Assembly: GCF_000471905.2 (NCBI RefSeq)
Contig: NW_006499913.1
Span: 3,979,724-4,043,723, forward strand
DNA from: Amborella trichopoda
Lineage: Eukaryota > Streptophyta > Magnoliopsida > Amborellales > Amborellaceae
Direction of reading: 5' to 3'
DNA: 64,000 nucleotides
The notes beneath the pieces are model-generated. The model saw only the letters and a list, made by a program, of their open reading frames with translations, searched no databases and was not told the DNA's origin. Position numbers and translations under genes: made by a program. Shown here piece after piece: positions 25,767 through 37,885 of the stretch (position 1 is its first letter; each line of letters begins with the position of its first letter).

Positions 25767-26120
25767 GGGAAAAGGTTTTAAAGAACCGAGGCTCTAACAA
25801 TCAAATCAGAGCTTACCACAAAATTTCACTAGAAAAAGTTGTTTTGATGCCCAAATATCCTCATATGATCATCTCGACATCAAGATGCATGGACATGAGA
25901 AAAAAATAAATTTCAAGTTTTGGAAATAGTGCATCTTGTAACATATATTTAGACAGTCAATTTTCAAGTTTTTATAGATGTGCTCGATCTACACTATTTT
26001 TGAAGCTTTATATTTTATAATTAGAGATAGCGATATATTTTAAGGCTATCACAAAGATTTCTAATACTAAAATCACATTTCTCAATAATATTTGAAGGTA
26101 AGCTCTAATTTGATTGTTTT
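25767..26120. mobile_element. Mutator-like MITE, right end truncated
   Basis: Starts GGGAAAAGGTTTTAAAGAACC and carries the family interior in the orientation of the 26130 element. Its right terminus is cut off where the next MITE's target duplication begins, so the two lie head to tail. Confidence 0.7.
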
Positions 26121-26129
26121 TTTTCAAAT

Positions 26130-26523
26130 GGGAAAAGTTTATATAGAGCCGGGGCTCTAAACAGTCAAATTCGAGCCTACATAAAACATTTCACTAGAAG
26201 ATATTGTTTTGATGCCCAAATATCCTCAAATTCATCATCTCGATATTAAGATTCATGGACATGATAAAATAATCGATTTCAAGTTTTGGAAATAGTGTAT
26301 TTTGCAAAGTACTTTTGGACCGTCAAATTTCAAGGATTTCAAGTTTTCATAGATCTCTCGATCTACATTATTTCTGAAGCTTTAAACTTTATAAATAAAG
26401 ATGAAAATATATTTTAAGGCTAACAAAATGATTTCTGATATTGAAACCATATTTCTCGACACTATTGGAAGGTAGGGTCTAATTGATTGTTTAGAGCCTA
26501 GGCTCTATATACAAACCGCACCC
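26130..26523. mobile_element. Mutator-like MITE with perfect 9-bp TSD
   Basis: TTTTCAAAT lies at 26121-26129 and 26524-26532. The ends GGGAAAAGTTTATATAGAGCC and GGCTCTATATACAAACCGCACCC are inverted repeats of about 40 bp. It is 394 bp and the best reference copy of the family in this window. No coding capacity. Confidence 0.9.
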
Positions 26524-26820
26524 TTTTCAAATTATTTCTTCCTACCCGCCAGCCCCCCACCAGTTCTGACCTTTAATTATTTTAATCCCGTAAAACGCCT
26601 TACAGATTAGACCTTATCCCACACCCTTCCCCCACAACTCTCCCTGTCGTCACCCCCACCAACTCCTCTCTTCTTTTCTTCCTCTTCTTTTTTTTGTTTT
26701 TTTTGTTTTTTTTTTTTTTTGTTTTTTTTCAAAAAATAGACTCTCATACTCTCCCTCTCTCAATATCTCACGGTATAAAGTATTTTTTCGATGAGTCGGT
26801 TGGGAGAGGGTCACCATCCT
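26524..26820. other. Pyrimidine-rich intergenic DNA
   Basis: A strong CT/T-rich tract with several poly-T runs lies at about 26630-26730. No gene. Confidence 0.4.
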
Positions 26821-26945
26821 CGATCGAAATTGAGCATAAGATATAGTGTTACAAATTGTCAAGCCCTAGTACGGTCCCCATTCCCGATAGGAATTGAGTT
26901 CAGGACATAGTGTTGCAAATTGTCAAGCCCTAGTATTTTTCTGAG
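26821..26945. repeat. Two tandem copies of a 64-bp unit
   Basis: CGATCGAAATTGAG at 26821 and CGATAGGAATTGAG at 26885 start two units that share GTTGCAAATTGTCAAGCCC or GTTACAAATTGTCAAGCCC. The second unit overlaps the start of the large duplicated block. Confidence 0.75.
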
Positions 26946-27274
26946 TAAACAAGACCGATCCCAATACTTTATTAGCCAAAAAAATACCCCAACGATTTCT
27001 TGGTCAAAATACCATCCAAAACCTCTAGAAAATCTCAAGTCCTACAAATTTTTGTCCATCCATCTTCTTCTAAACCTTTTGGCGTTGTTTGGATATTTCG
27101 AAATACATTTCCATACATATTTTTATGTGGAGATGGCACATTGGATTGAAATTTTGGGATAGATAAATATTTCCCCCAGTAATTATTTTCGCTTAGAAAT
27201 TGATTTCCGGATTTCCCTGCTATTGAAACATCTACTTTATAGAATACCATTTAATTCAGCCAAAACACCCCACG

Positions 27275-27500
27275 AATTTTAGAGAGAAAAACTATCTCAA
27301 AGTTTTTATAGAGAGAAATCATACCAAATTTTAGAGAGAGAAGTATCTAAAAATGTTTCAGAGAGAGAAACTATCTCAAATTTTTAAAGTGAGAAACTAT
27401 GACAAATTTTAAGTCCTAGAGAGACAATCTCAAGAAATTTAGAGAGAAACTATATCAAAATTTAAGTTTTAGAGAAAGAAAGTATATTAAAAGGAGAAAT
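27275..27500. repeat. Degenerate AAATTTTAGAGAGAGAAACTATCTC array
   Basis: Loose tandem units of about 25-35 bp built on AATTTTAGAGAGAGAAACTA. The counterpart is at about 29875-30100. Confidence 0.75.
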
Positions 27501-27654
27501 TACAAATAACTCCCAAGAATAGAGTTCCTATGCAACTTACCCCCTCCAGATGTTTTTCTCTCACTTTTTATCCCAATTTAACTTTCCTAACTAATACCCC
27601 AAAGTCATAGAAAAGGTAAAATGAAGACTAAAATACCCTCTAGAAAGCATGCAG

Positions 27655-27930
27655 TCTAGTACAAAATGGGGGCGGTCCAGCACTTTGCTTCTGAAAAACA
27701 TTCGGTCTGGCACAAAATAAGGGCGGTCCAACACTTTGAGCATGTGGTCCGACACAAAGTAAGGGTGGTCCGGTACTTTGGGCATGTGGTCCAATACAAA
27801 ATGGGGGCTGTTCGACACTTTGCTTCTCGAAAGCACACGATTCGACACAAAATAGGGTCAGTCTGGCACTTTGGGCATGCAGTCCAACACAAAATAGGGG
27901 TGGTCTTTGGGATTTTGAAAAGCATGCGGT
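27655..27930. repeat. Minisatellite, about 45-bp units
   Basis: Units alternate GCACTTTGGGCATG(C/T)GGTCC and ACAAAATAGGGGTGGTC with variation. Both strands stay open for about 85-115 codons because the unit length is a multiple of three and stops are rare. The counterpart is at about 30255-30530. I do not regard it as a gene. Confidence 0.8.
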
Positions 27931-28139
27931 CTGACAAAAAATAGGAGTAGTCTTGTACTTTGGGCATACAGTCCGGCACTATGGGCATTTTCGTTAAAAA
28001 CAATGATTTTTTTTATTTGGAGGCTATTTGTTAGAAAAGTTTAATTTGGGGTAAACGTTGCTAAAAACTCTGTTGAGGGTAGGTTGCCTAGAAAGCCTCA
28101 TTTTGGGGATTTTTATGCAATTTTTTCTGCATTAAAAAT

Positions 28140-28800
28140 TTAAAAACTGTCTCAAATTTTTAAATTTTAGAAAGTGCAAGTACTTGAAATTTTTTAAAGA
28201 TTGAAAATATCTTAAAATTTAGAGAGAGAAACTATTCCAAATTTTAATTTTTAGATATAGAAAGTACTTGAAATTTTTTAGGAGAAACCAACTCTAAATC
28301 TTGAAGAGGAAAACCATCTTAAATTTTAAGTTTTAGATAGAGAAAATATCTTAAAATTTTAGGGAGTATATCAAATTTTTGAGAAAAAAACTACCTGAAA
28401 TTTTTTAGGAGAAAAACAATCTCAAAATTTTTAGAGAGAAAAACTATCTCATATTTTATATTTTAAAGAAAGAAATATCTTAAAATTTTAGAGGGAGTAA
28501 CTATATCAAATTTTAGAGAGAGAAACTATCTCAAATATTTTAGAGATAACAAATGTATCAAATTCTGAGCTTTTGAGAGGGAAAACATCTTAATATTTAA
28601 GAGAGAAAAATTATATCAAATTTTAGAGAGAGAAACTATCTCAACAATTTTAGAGAGAAAAACAATCTTAAATTTTAATTTTAGAGAGAAAATATTTTAA
28701 AATTCTAGAGAGAAATTATATCAAATTTTAGAGGGAAAAACCACTCGAAATTTTTTTGAGAAATTATCTCAAATTTTTTAGAAAGAAACTATTTTAAATT
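28140..28800. repeat. Longer degenerate AAATTTTAGAGAGAAAC array
   Basis: Continues the motif at 27275-27500 for about 660 bp with single-base and length variation. The counterpart is at about 30740-31400. Confidence 0.75.
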
Positions 28801-29402
28801 TTAAAAATGATATTATAATAAATAATACAAAAAAAAAATTTCACAAAAAAAAAATTTAAAAAAAAAGCCGTGAAATTGTTATGTATCCGTATATTCTTCG
28901 AAACCTAAAAATCTATTTTATAAGAAATACTTTTCTCAAGATATACATTTCAAAAGAAATAGATTTTTTTCATGTAAGCATGCATCCAAACGTCACTTCA
29001 AAAACTCTAATTTCCCGGCGAACCCAATCAGATTCCACTATTTTCCGGCCAAAATTCCGGTCAAACTGGCTAGGAGAATCCCAATTACGTCAATAATTTG
29101 ACGAATAAATAGAGCTCTTATGGAGCTAGTCCATTCTCCCTCTGCTTGTTTACATACAAAGGGAAATGGTTAAAATGGGATAATGATTGCGTTTAACACC
29201 AATTATGAGGGGTTAATTATAAAACTGTGGGAATTAGGGGAGAAGGGGGACAGGAAGAAATAATGTGAAAGAGAGTAATGCAGCTAGTTATTTAGAAGAT
29301 TGGAGGGGATACTATGAAATTGATCCTGCTTTAGGAGGTAGTAAGATATTTGTTTCAAACCTTGGCAATTAATCCGAAAGAATCAAATTTTAAGTAATAT
29401 AG

Positions 29403-29422
29403 NNNNNNNNNNNNNNNNNNNN
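29403..29422. other. Assembly gap of 20 N
   Basis: Twenty unknown bases directly between the two copies of the 2.5-kb block; the real gap size is unknown. Confidence 1.
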
Positions 29423-32002
29423 TTTAGGACATAGTGTTGCAAATTGTCAAGCCCTAGTATTTTTCTGAGTAAACAAGACCGACCCCAATACTTTATTAGC
29501 CAAAAAAATACCCCAACGATTTCTTGGTCAAAATACCATCCAAAACCACTAGAAAATCTCAAGTCCTACAAATTTTTGTCCATCCATCTTCTTCTAAACC
29601 TTTTGGCGTTGTTTGGATATTTCGAAATACATTTCCATACATATTTTTATGTGGAGATGGCAGATTGGATTGAAATTTTGGGATAGATAAATATTTCCCC
29701 CAGTAGTTATTTTCGCTTAGAAATTGATTTCCAGATTTCCCTGCTATTGAAACATCCACTTTATAGAATACCATTTAATTCAGCCAAAACACCCCACGAA
29801 TTAAAGAGAGGTCTTCTCAAATTTTATGTTCGAGAGATAGAGAATCTTAAAATTTTAAAGAATAACTTTATCTAGTTTTAGAGAGAAAAACTATCTCAAA
29901 GTTTTTATAGAGAGAGATCATACCAAATTTTAGAGAGAGAAGTATCTAAAAATGTTTCAGAGAGAGAAACTATATCAAATTTTTAAAGTGAGAAACTATG
30001 ACAAATTTTAAGTCTTAGAGAGACAATCTCAAGAAATTTAGAGAGAAACTATATCAAAATTTAAGTTTTAGAGAAAGAAAGTATATTAAAAGCAGAAATT
30101 ACAAATAACTCCCAAGAATAGAGTTCCTATGCAACTTACCCCCTCCAGATGTTTTTCTCTCACTTTTTATTCCAAATTTAACTTTCCTAACTAATACCCC
30201 CAAGTCATAGAAAAGGTAAAATGAAGACTAAAATACCCTCTAGAAAGCATGCAGTCTAGTACAAAATGGGGGCGGTCCAGCACTTTGCTTCTGAAAAACA
30301 TTCGGTCCGGCACAAAATAAGGGCGGTCCAACACTTTGAGCATGTGGTCCGACACAAAGTAAGGGTGGTCCGGTACTTTGGGCATGTGGTCCAATACAAA
30401 ATGGGGGCTGTTCGACACTTTGCTTCTCGAAAGCACACGATTCGACACAAAATAGGGTCAGTCTGGCACTTTGGGCATGTAGTCCAACACAAAATAGGGG
30501 TGGTCTTTGGGATTTTGAAAAGCATGCGGTCTGACAAAAAATAGGAGTAGTCTTGTACTTTGGGCATACAGTCCGGCACTATGGGCATTTTCGTTAAAAA
30601 AAATGATTTTTTTTATTCGGAGGCTATTTGTTAGAAAAATTCAATTTGGGGTAAACGTTGCTAAAAACTCTGTTGGGGGTAGGTTGCCTAGAAAGCCTCA
30701 TTTTGGGGATTTTTATGTAATTTTTTCTGCATTAAAAATTTAAAAACTGTCTCAAATTTTAAATTTTAGAAAGTGCAAGTACTTGAAATTTTTTAAAGAT
30801 TGAAAATATCTTAAAATTTAGAGAGAGAAACTATTCCAAATTTTAATTTTTAGATATAGAAAATACTTGAAATTTTTTAGGAGAAACCATCTCTAAATCT
30901 TGAAGAGGAAAACCATCTTAAATTTTAAGTTTTAGATAGAGAAAATATCTTAAAATTTTAGGGAGTATATCAAATTTTTGAGAAAAAAACTACCTGAAAT
31001 TTTTTAGGAGAAAAACAATCTCAAAATTTTTAGAGAGAAAAACTATCTCATATTTTATATTTTAAAGAAAGAAATATCTTAAAATTTTAGAGGGAGTAAC
31101 TATATCAAATTTTAAAGAGAGAAACTATCTCAAATATTTTAGAGATAACAAATGTATCAAATTCTGAGCTTTTGAGAGGGAAAACATCTTAATATTTAAG
31201 AGAGAAAAATTATATCAAATTTTAGAGAGAGAAACTATCTCAACAATTTTAGAGAGAAAAACAATCTTAAATTTTAATTTTAGAGAGAAAATATTTTAAA
31301 ATTCTAGAGAGAAATTATATCAAATTTTAGAGGGAGAAACCACTTGAAATTTTTTTGAGAAATTATCTCAAATTTTTTAGAAAGAAACTATTTTAAATTT
31401 TAAAAATGATATTATAATAAATAATACAAAAAAAATATTTCACAAAATTTTTTTTTTAAAAAAAAGCCGTGAAATTGTTATGTATCCGTATATTCTTCGA
31501 AACGTAAAAATCTATTTTATAAGAAATACTTTTCTCAAGTTATACATTTCAAAAGAAATAGATTTTTTTCATGTAAGCATGCATCCAAACGTCACTTCAA
31601 AAACTCTAATTTCCCAGCGAACCCAATCAGATTCCACTATTTTCTGGCCAAAATTCCGGTCAAACTGGCTAGGAGAATCCCAATTACGTCAATAATTTGA
31701 CGAATAAATAGAGCTCTTATGGAGCTAGTCCATTCTCCCTCTGCTTGTTTACATACAAAGGGAAATGGTTAAAATGGGATAATGACTGCGTTTAACGCCA
31801 ATTATGAGGGGTTAATTATAAAACTGTGGGAATTAGGGGAGAAGGGGGACAGGAAGAAATAATGTGAAAAAGAGTAATGCAGCTAGATATTTAGAAGATT
31901 GGAGGGGATACTATGAAATTGATCCTGACTTTAGGAGGTAGTAAGATATTTGTTTCAAACCTTGGCAATTAATCCGAAAGAATCAAATTTTAAGTAATAT
32001 AG
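29423..32002. repeat. Large duplicated block, right copy
   Basis: Near-identical to 26896-29402, with the extra segment of about 76 bp near 29797-29872. The match ends at the AAGTAATATAG text (about 32002), the same text at which the left copy meets the gap. Sequence continues unbroken to the right. Confidence 0.9.
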
Positions 32003-32710
32003 TTTTTTAAAAAATTATTACATTTTTACTAAAAATATATTTTAGCTACAAATATAGACGTGTGCATTGCATGTGGATCTGGCAAGTAAGAATTGGCTCA
32101 AATCTTCATCTTCAAGACTGTGAAATAGAATATGTTGTTCGAGTGCGTGTGTAAAGAGGTATGTCCAGTGCAGACCCAAGCTTGACCCAGGTGGGGTGGG
32201 TGGGTCATGTCAAAATTACATTATAAGGTGATGCACACACATTGGATTGAGTTGATCCCAACCTGGACCCAAGAGTCTACTAACAGATTCTCAATGGGAC
32301 CGGTGGCGTCAACCTGACCTGATTTTGAGCCCCAAGTTTTGAGAATGATTAGTTAACTGGAGTGTTGGCCCATAGCTATGGAGGCCCACAGTATAAGAGA
32401 TTTGGACTAAATGAGTTTATTATGAAGAAAAAGATCAGTTTCTAAGGGACATGAGGAACAGAAGCAAAAATTAGAACCCATTCCAATAAATCAAAACATG
32501 AAGTACATCACTCTTTTTCTTTGCTGTATTGTAATTTAATCATGAATTTTCTATGTGAACGTTTCCCAGGTAAAGAAAAAGAAAGGGAAAAATTGGAACT
32601 CAAATGTCAAAAGGGAAAAATATTTGCCGCCTCCCACATGTATCCATGCAGCCCCCCACCCTCCAGACCTCCCGGCCTGACCATATCTATGCATTTTAAT
32701 GGATGTGCTA
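32003..32710. other. Intergenic or 3' UTR of the BRX gene; GGTCC repeat
   Basis: A GACCCA/GGTGGG-rich patch lies at about 32165-32340. The end nearest 32710 probably holds the 3' UTR of the - strand BRX gene. No other gene is seen. Confidence 0.4.
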
Positions 32711-35358
32711 TCAGAGGTACTGAGCCTGTATTCTCTCTCTGTTCTCCTCCCACCAGAGCTTCGCATGGGCTTCTCCAAATCTTTCACGACTGCAAATAAC
32801 CAAAACCCCGCAAGTCATTAGAATAAATCCTTTATTGAATGAAACATAATGGAAAATTAGTTATTTCCAACCAGCATTTTCTAGATAAAGTAATTGGGGT
32901 TGTAGATCATAAGACCATTTATTTTTGGTACAAAAAAAATCCACTACTGTTTGTAGGCACTCCTAGCTTACAGATTTTATATGCAAGGGCTGTAAAAACC
33001 GAATGGGCGTAAGAGTCACTATGTAAACTTGCAAAAAGGAAAGCAGTGACTGAAAATAAAACCGGACTTCTTCGAGTCATCATGACCCATCAGTGGGTTG
33101 GACAGTGATGGAGAGACGTTTTGTCTAGCTCAGATGATCGTACCTTCTCCATCATTGTCCAACAAAGCAATGAACAGTTTTGATCCCAATGAAAAGAGAC
33201 TAAAAACTTAAGAGCCAAAAACCCACCTGAATCTGACCCTACGAAGCTCACGAGTCCCATCGGCCAGGGCCCTGATTGTAATGTAAACCCCAGGCTCATC
33301 CTGCTCCACCCACTCTGTTTCTGCCTCGCTTGCATTGCTATATGACACTGAGGCTTCATCCCTTGATGAGCTTGTAGTCCTCGAAGCATCTATTGATGAA
33401 GTCTCCCCTCTATTATTATTGTTAATGTTACTATTACTGTTAAAGATATGGCTATTGTAGCCACCATAACTGGAGCCAGCTGATGCCCATTTCTCTGCCG
33501 AATCTGAAAAATATCCTTTCCCAGTGGGTCGGTAAAAGTTCCGGTGTGTTCGCTCTTTGGCAAGAGGGGGTGTCACAGGGCTCTCTCGAGCTGAATTTAC
33601 CCTAGAACTGGCATCTCTCTACATATCAAATATGGCAATGCTAAATATTAGTCAATTAAGCACAGTATAATATGTTAATAAGGTCCCAACCTTCTTCCTT
33701 ATTTCAGTCCACAGTGTGGACCAGGACTTTGAGCCCCATTCGGGCCCAGACAGACCAAAGCCCAGTACCGGCCCATGGTCAGCTAATTGTAGGATTTGTG
33801 ATCTAGAAGAAACCATTTTATGTTCTTTCTTGCACAAGTGCATCATGGTAACTGCAACAGGCAGTCCAATTTTTTAGAGTTCATCATGCTATATCATATA
33901 GCCGACCCCAAATGGTTGGGATAAGGCTTGGATGATGATGCTCATACTATATCATATAAGGATGATACTTGATCAAACTATTTGAAAGACATTCAGAAGA
34001 AAAGACTGTTGGGATTAAGAGATGGTACCTCATCCTCAGACCTTGGGGGAGTAGGAAGGTTGACTGCTTGGCGTGTGAACCTCTCCACATTGTACAACTC
34101 CATAATCCTGTCATAGTTCTCACCCCACCATCTCTGTGCTTGCCATTTATCAAATAGCTCACGGCTGTGGCATACCCCAAATCAAAGGAGAACAAGTTCA
34201 GAGATCAATTTGAAAGCCAAATATAAAAAGAATCAGTCAGTAAGAAAAAGAAGGAGGCAAAAATAATTAAGTTCTAGAGAAACCAACTTCTTACTTTTTT
34301 CCCCACAAAAAAAAGAAGAATGGAACCCATTCCATAACACTATAAGACCAAGGAACCAACCACAACACCATTAGAGGTGCAAACAGGTACGTTTGGCCCC
34401 GACCCAGTCCTGACCCAGTATGCTCTGGGGCCGATCTGGCCCTGGACCCACCTACAGCTTTCTAGGGTCGACTGAGCAGCAGTCCAACCCTAAGGCCTGT
34501 AAGAAATTTAACATCTCCGGGAAAAAAAAGCAAAGGTGAGCAAACCATGAAATTACCTGAACCGTATCCTCTTCAAATCATTCCCACCTCCAGGCAATGA
34601 GACAAAGGTGATGAGCACACCAGGCTCAACCTGAGCCTGCCACTCCTTTGGCTCCTCCTCCTCTTCCAAGACCACACGACCCGATCCCACACCAAGCCCA
34701 CTCGAACCCTCTAGGCTCAATGGTCTCTTGAACCTCGATGAATCTACTAGTGCATGTGGGTCTGAACCTTGGCTTGGAAAATCCCAAGCTGGTGTGGAGG
34801 AAGAGCTCCCTGGCCTATGATAGGCATAGCTTGATGGCTCTTCTGAGGCTGCATCGATGTCTAAGAATGGGTGCCGGCCCTTCCGATAAGAAGAGGAGCT
34901 ACTGGTGCATGGCTTGCATTGCCGGTACGCACTCGAGAATTTCAAGGCCATGTCCTTTATCTGTGAATTTAAAGAGAGAAGTTTCAGCGTTTGAATCTTG
35001 AAGCTTGTCCCTCAGAAAAAGGAATTAGCCTAACACAAGGCAACCGGAGACAGAGAGATTCATGCAAACCCCATAATTTATAAGAAAGTGTGACAAAAGA
35101 AATGGCTCCAAGCTACCACGAGAAAAAGAGAGAAGGAAAAACCACAGAAAGAGAAATTGGGGGTTGGGGAGGCATGGAAGTTTTTTCCTCATCAATCAGA
35201 GTAAACTCACGACAAAGAAAGAAAAAAATGCGGAGAGAGAGATAAGGGACCTGGGCAGTGATGCTTTTGACACCATCTTTATTCCTTGGAGTGCCGCGTG
35301 CATTTTCCTCCTCTTCTCCATCATCCAAATGCTTTGAGCAAGCAATGCACGCCAGCAT
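32711..35358 (-). CDS. BREVIS RADIX (BRX) family protein
   Basis: Five coding exons on the - strand: 35251-35358, 34557-34960, 34029-34164, 33227-33618 and 32711-32789. They total 1119 bases, or 372 residues plus stop, with all phases joining; two junctions complete a Ser codon (AG|C and AG|T). The N-terminus MLACIACSK is the short conserved BRX start, with Cys residues that are candidate acylation sites for membrane attachment. The family KDMALKFSSAYR block follows at about 38-49. Two BRX domains follow: about 142-196 (EWQAQVEPGV...RELFDKWQAQRWWGENYDRI) and about 318-372 (EWVEQDEPGV...ERFGEAHAKLWWEENRERI), the second ending QAQYL at the C-terminus as is typical. The linker is Ser/Asn-rich. 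BRX proteins act at the plasma membrane and nucleus in root growth, protophloem development and cell polarity. The last exon is only 79 bases and is easy to miss. Which BRX paralogue this is cannot be settled here. Confidence 0.95.
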
Positions 35359-35382
35359 CCTTCCTTGCTGATGAAACCCGCC
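35359..35382 (-). promoter_or_regulatory. BRX 5' leader after a splice acceptor
   Basis: On the - strand, TTTGTTAACAG lies directly before 35382, leaving 24 leader bases before the ATG. This looks like the acceptor of a 5' UTR intron, so the true promoter lies further upstream, at higher coordinates. Confidence 0.6.
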
Positions 35383-36050
35383 CTGTTAACAAAGAGGAAA
35401 CCTCAATTCTCCCACAGAGTTGGCATTTCATTCAAGAGTATTCACAGAGAGAGAGAGAGCAATCCAACAACAGATACACTACAGAAGAAATTAAGAATGC
35501 TCCCCCAACTAAATTATTGTTCATAGCAATCCATTTATAAAGTAACAAATAAAAGGAGAAAATCAAAGGACCCAGCAATAATAACATCCTATATAGCAAA
35601 TATGTATAGGACAGTTAGCCTACCTCCTTTGCTTTCCTTTACTTTCCCTTTTTCAATTTTTAACAGTCAATTTTTCCTTCTCTCATACTGAATGCCACTG
35701 TTACATAGTCAACTTGTATTGATTCTCCAATCTTGAAAAATAAATAATTTCAATCCCAAAAGACCTCTGCTATTGATGCATAGTTAGATACTCCACAATT
35801 ACTTATCCAAAAATAAAAAATATACTTCACAATTTATTTCAAGGCTAATCCTTGAAAGAGTTTAACATTTTTGAAGGAGAGTTTTTTATGAACTAGAAAA
35901 CCAAAGTTTCTAATTATCAGACCACTTTTGGCACTTTCATTAACTATTACCAACCAATTCAGATTGGAAACCAGTGTTGCATATCTGGAAAACATTAAAT
36001 CTTAAACAGTTTTAGAGTCTTAAAAGTACATTTAATCTTTTCAGAAGCTC
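35383..36050. other. Upstream of the BRX coding start; likely 5' UTR intron
   Basis: No gene is seen. If the acceptor at 35382 is used with the donor at 40626, this is intron. Confidence 0.35.
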
Positions 36051-36055
36051 TCCAG

Positions 36056-36143
36056 TTTATGGAAAACAACTAATCTAGCAAAAGCTATGGAAAACAACTA
36101 ATCTAGCAAAAGCTATGGAAAACAACTAATCTAGCAAAAGCTA
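36056..36143. repeat. Three tandem copies of a 28-bp unit
   Basis: The unit TATGGAAAACAACTAATCTA... repeats at a 28-bp spacing (GGAAAACAAC at 36061, 36089 and 36117), essentially without change. Confidence 0.9.
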
Positions 36144-36595
36144 CTAAAAACAAATGGACTACAAACACAGAAGAAGCTCTTAACAAGAAGTAATAAATAG
36201 TTCTTGTACCCAATTGAATTAGAGGCTCAGAAAGCTGTAGTTTTCGAGCTGTTTCTTTTTTTTTATTTTAGCAGAGTGACTTAATCTTTTAAGCTTTCTT
36301 CCTTCGATCCCATCAATGTTTTCTTTATAGTTTATTTAGAATTCTCAACCAGGATCTGAACACTGAAGCAAGGCAGAATAGAAGTTCAGCAATGAAAAGT
36401 AGTTTAAGGCTTTAAAGAAAGAACAAAGAAAGACAGCTCAAAGTTAGCTAACTGAAAATGAAGGAGATGGCGACTTGCCCACATGTTATTAGTCCCACAA
36501 AACCACAAGGGGCTACGTGTATAGTAAATTCCACCCATGTTTTGGGTAAGAATAACATAAAGGAAAATTGTACCATGCGGCGGGGACCACATTTC

Positions 36596-36860
36596 TACAT
36601 TTGCAGTCCTCGACGTATAAGCATTCATCTTAAAGATGGATGTAAGTAAGTGGTCTATCCAAAAACAATTGAAAATATCGGTCCAAATTATTTATTAACA
36701 AGATTATTATTTTTAATTTTTAAAATTTGTTTATTCTTTCATATTCATGATCTCAATGTTAGAGATTACGTGTCTTTAAAAACTAAGTCAAAAAATCCAT
36801 CTCAAAAATAAATTTTTAAGAGGTGACTCACTTCTACGTGGACTCGTAAAAACTGTGTCC
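36596..36860. mobile_element. Small MITE-like repeat of the 13985 family
   Basis: Contains AAGCATTCATCTTAAAGATGGATG, the CCAAAAACAATTGAAA block and ACTTCTACGTGGACTCG, in the order seen at 13985-14270. Confidence 0.55.
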
Positions 36861-36912
36861 ATAACAAAAACATGGGTTCTAATAGTAGTCTTCATATAAA
36901 AATGAAAATGCG

Positions 36913-37020
36913 GACTCATTGTTTGCTCTAGGTTAGTAACCCAACCTATAGTTAGCAAGTCGGCAAGACTCATTGTTTGCTCTAGGTTAGTAACCCAACC
37001 TATAGTTAGCAAGTCGGCAA
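36913..37020. repeat. Two tandem copies of a 54-bp unit
   Basis: GACTCATTGTTTGCTCTAGG starts exact copies at 36913 and 36967. Each unit also holds the near-palindrome GGTTAGTAACCCAACC. Confidence 0.9.
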
Positions 37021-37670
37021 ATAACAATGTGTTGGCAAACTAAAACACCAGTAATAAATTATTTTTATTCCTAAAAGTTGAATCCAAAACATTGGGTTAA
37101 ACATAAAGATAGTGAATATTTCAAATTTAGCTTGGAGTGAAAAAATAGGATATGTGAAAATGACACAAGATAAGATTATGATTTATAACTATTGGATGGT
37201 TAGATTAAAACCGTTAAAAAATTATTTTATGTTCTTGCATAGTATCATTAGGGTAGTACTTGTATCCAAATTTTGAATGTATCAACGCTATAGTGGTGCA
37301 TATTTCAAGGGAACATAGTGGTGAATACTTATATTTTTTTTAAATAAAATTTTTTTAGGGAACATACGGTGAATATTTTCAGTGGAATTTTTTGTTTCAA
37401 TCAAGATTCTTAATTTAGTCCCACTTTTAACGTGCTTATCTCTAAACCAAAATCCAATAATATTAAATTATGAAAGGATAAAGTTACATGGAAGAAGTTT
37501 TTTAAAAAAGTTTTTTCAAAAAATATAAGATACATATTTATATTGGCTCATTTAAAAAAACAGAATTTTTTAAAATCTTTTAAAAATAGCAAAATTCTTA
37601 ACAGATTGAAAAAATCAGAGATTTTTTGAAAAAAATATGTTTTGATGTAAGATCCAACCAAGAAATTCTA
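37021..37670. other. AT-rich intergenic or intronic DNA
   Basis: No gene or defined element. Confidence 0.35.
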
Positions 37671-37674
37671 TACC

Positions 37675-37885
37675 ATGGGACCATTTATCTCTATCGAAAG
37701 GAAGTCATAATTACTCATAACCCTTAAAATTGGATGGCTTAAAGTGTATCACAAAATTTCAATTTTTTTTTTTAAGTCCAATCTACGACACTCTTACAGC
37801 CACCAGATTTAAAACGTATCAGCATTGAAGAGTGACTGTGACCTCATCTTTCTAATGATAAATGGCCTCGTTGTATACTTTTTCA
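37675..37885. mobile_element. Small MITE, relative of 45401-45600
   Basis: Starts near GGGACCATTTATC and ends near GATAAATGGCCTCGTTGTATAC, inverted relatives, with the family's GGCTTAAAGTGTATCAC middle. No target duplication fixed. Confidence 0.5.

Larger units (their letters stand above)
26896..29402. repeat. Large duplicated block, left copy
   Basis: About 2.5 kb that recurs at 29423-32002 with the same order and few base changes. The offset between copies is 2524 bp at the start and 2600 bp later, because the right copy has about 76 bp extra near 29797-29872. The left copy stops exactly at the N gap. Contents: AT-rich unique [11 protein letters not shown]-type arrays and a minisatellite of about 45 bp. 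No gene is supported. Confidence 0.9.

Noticed and set aside
27655..27930. CRISPR-like array
   Set aside because: The repeats vary in sequence and have no unique spacers; this is a eukaryotic minisatellite.
27656..28003. Protein-coding gene in the minisatellite
   Set aside because: Both strands are open, there is no splice or promoter context, and the openness follows from a unit length divisible by three.
33090..33389. Separate - strand gene over the BRX fourth exon
   Set aside because: It is an alternative frame of the BRX exon and the intron after it.
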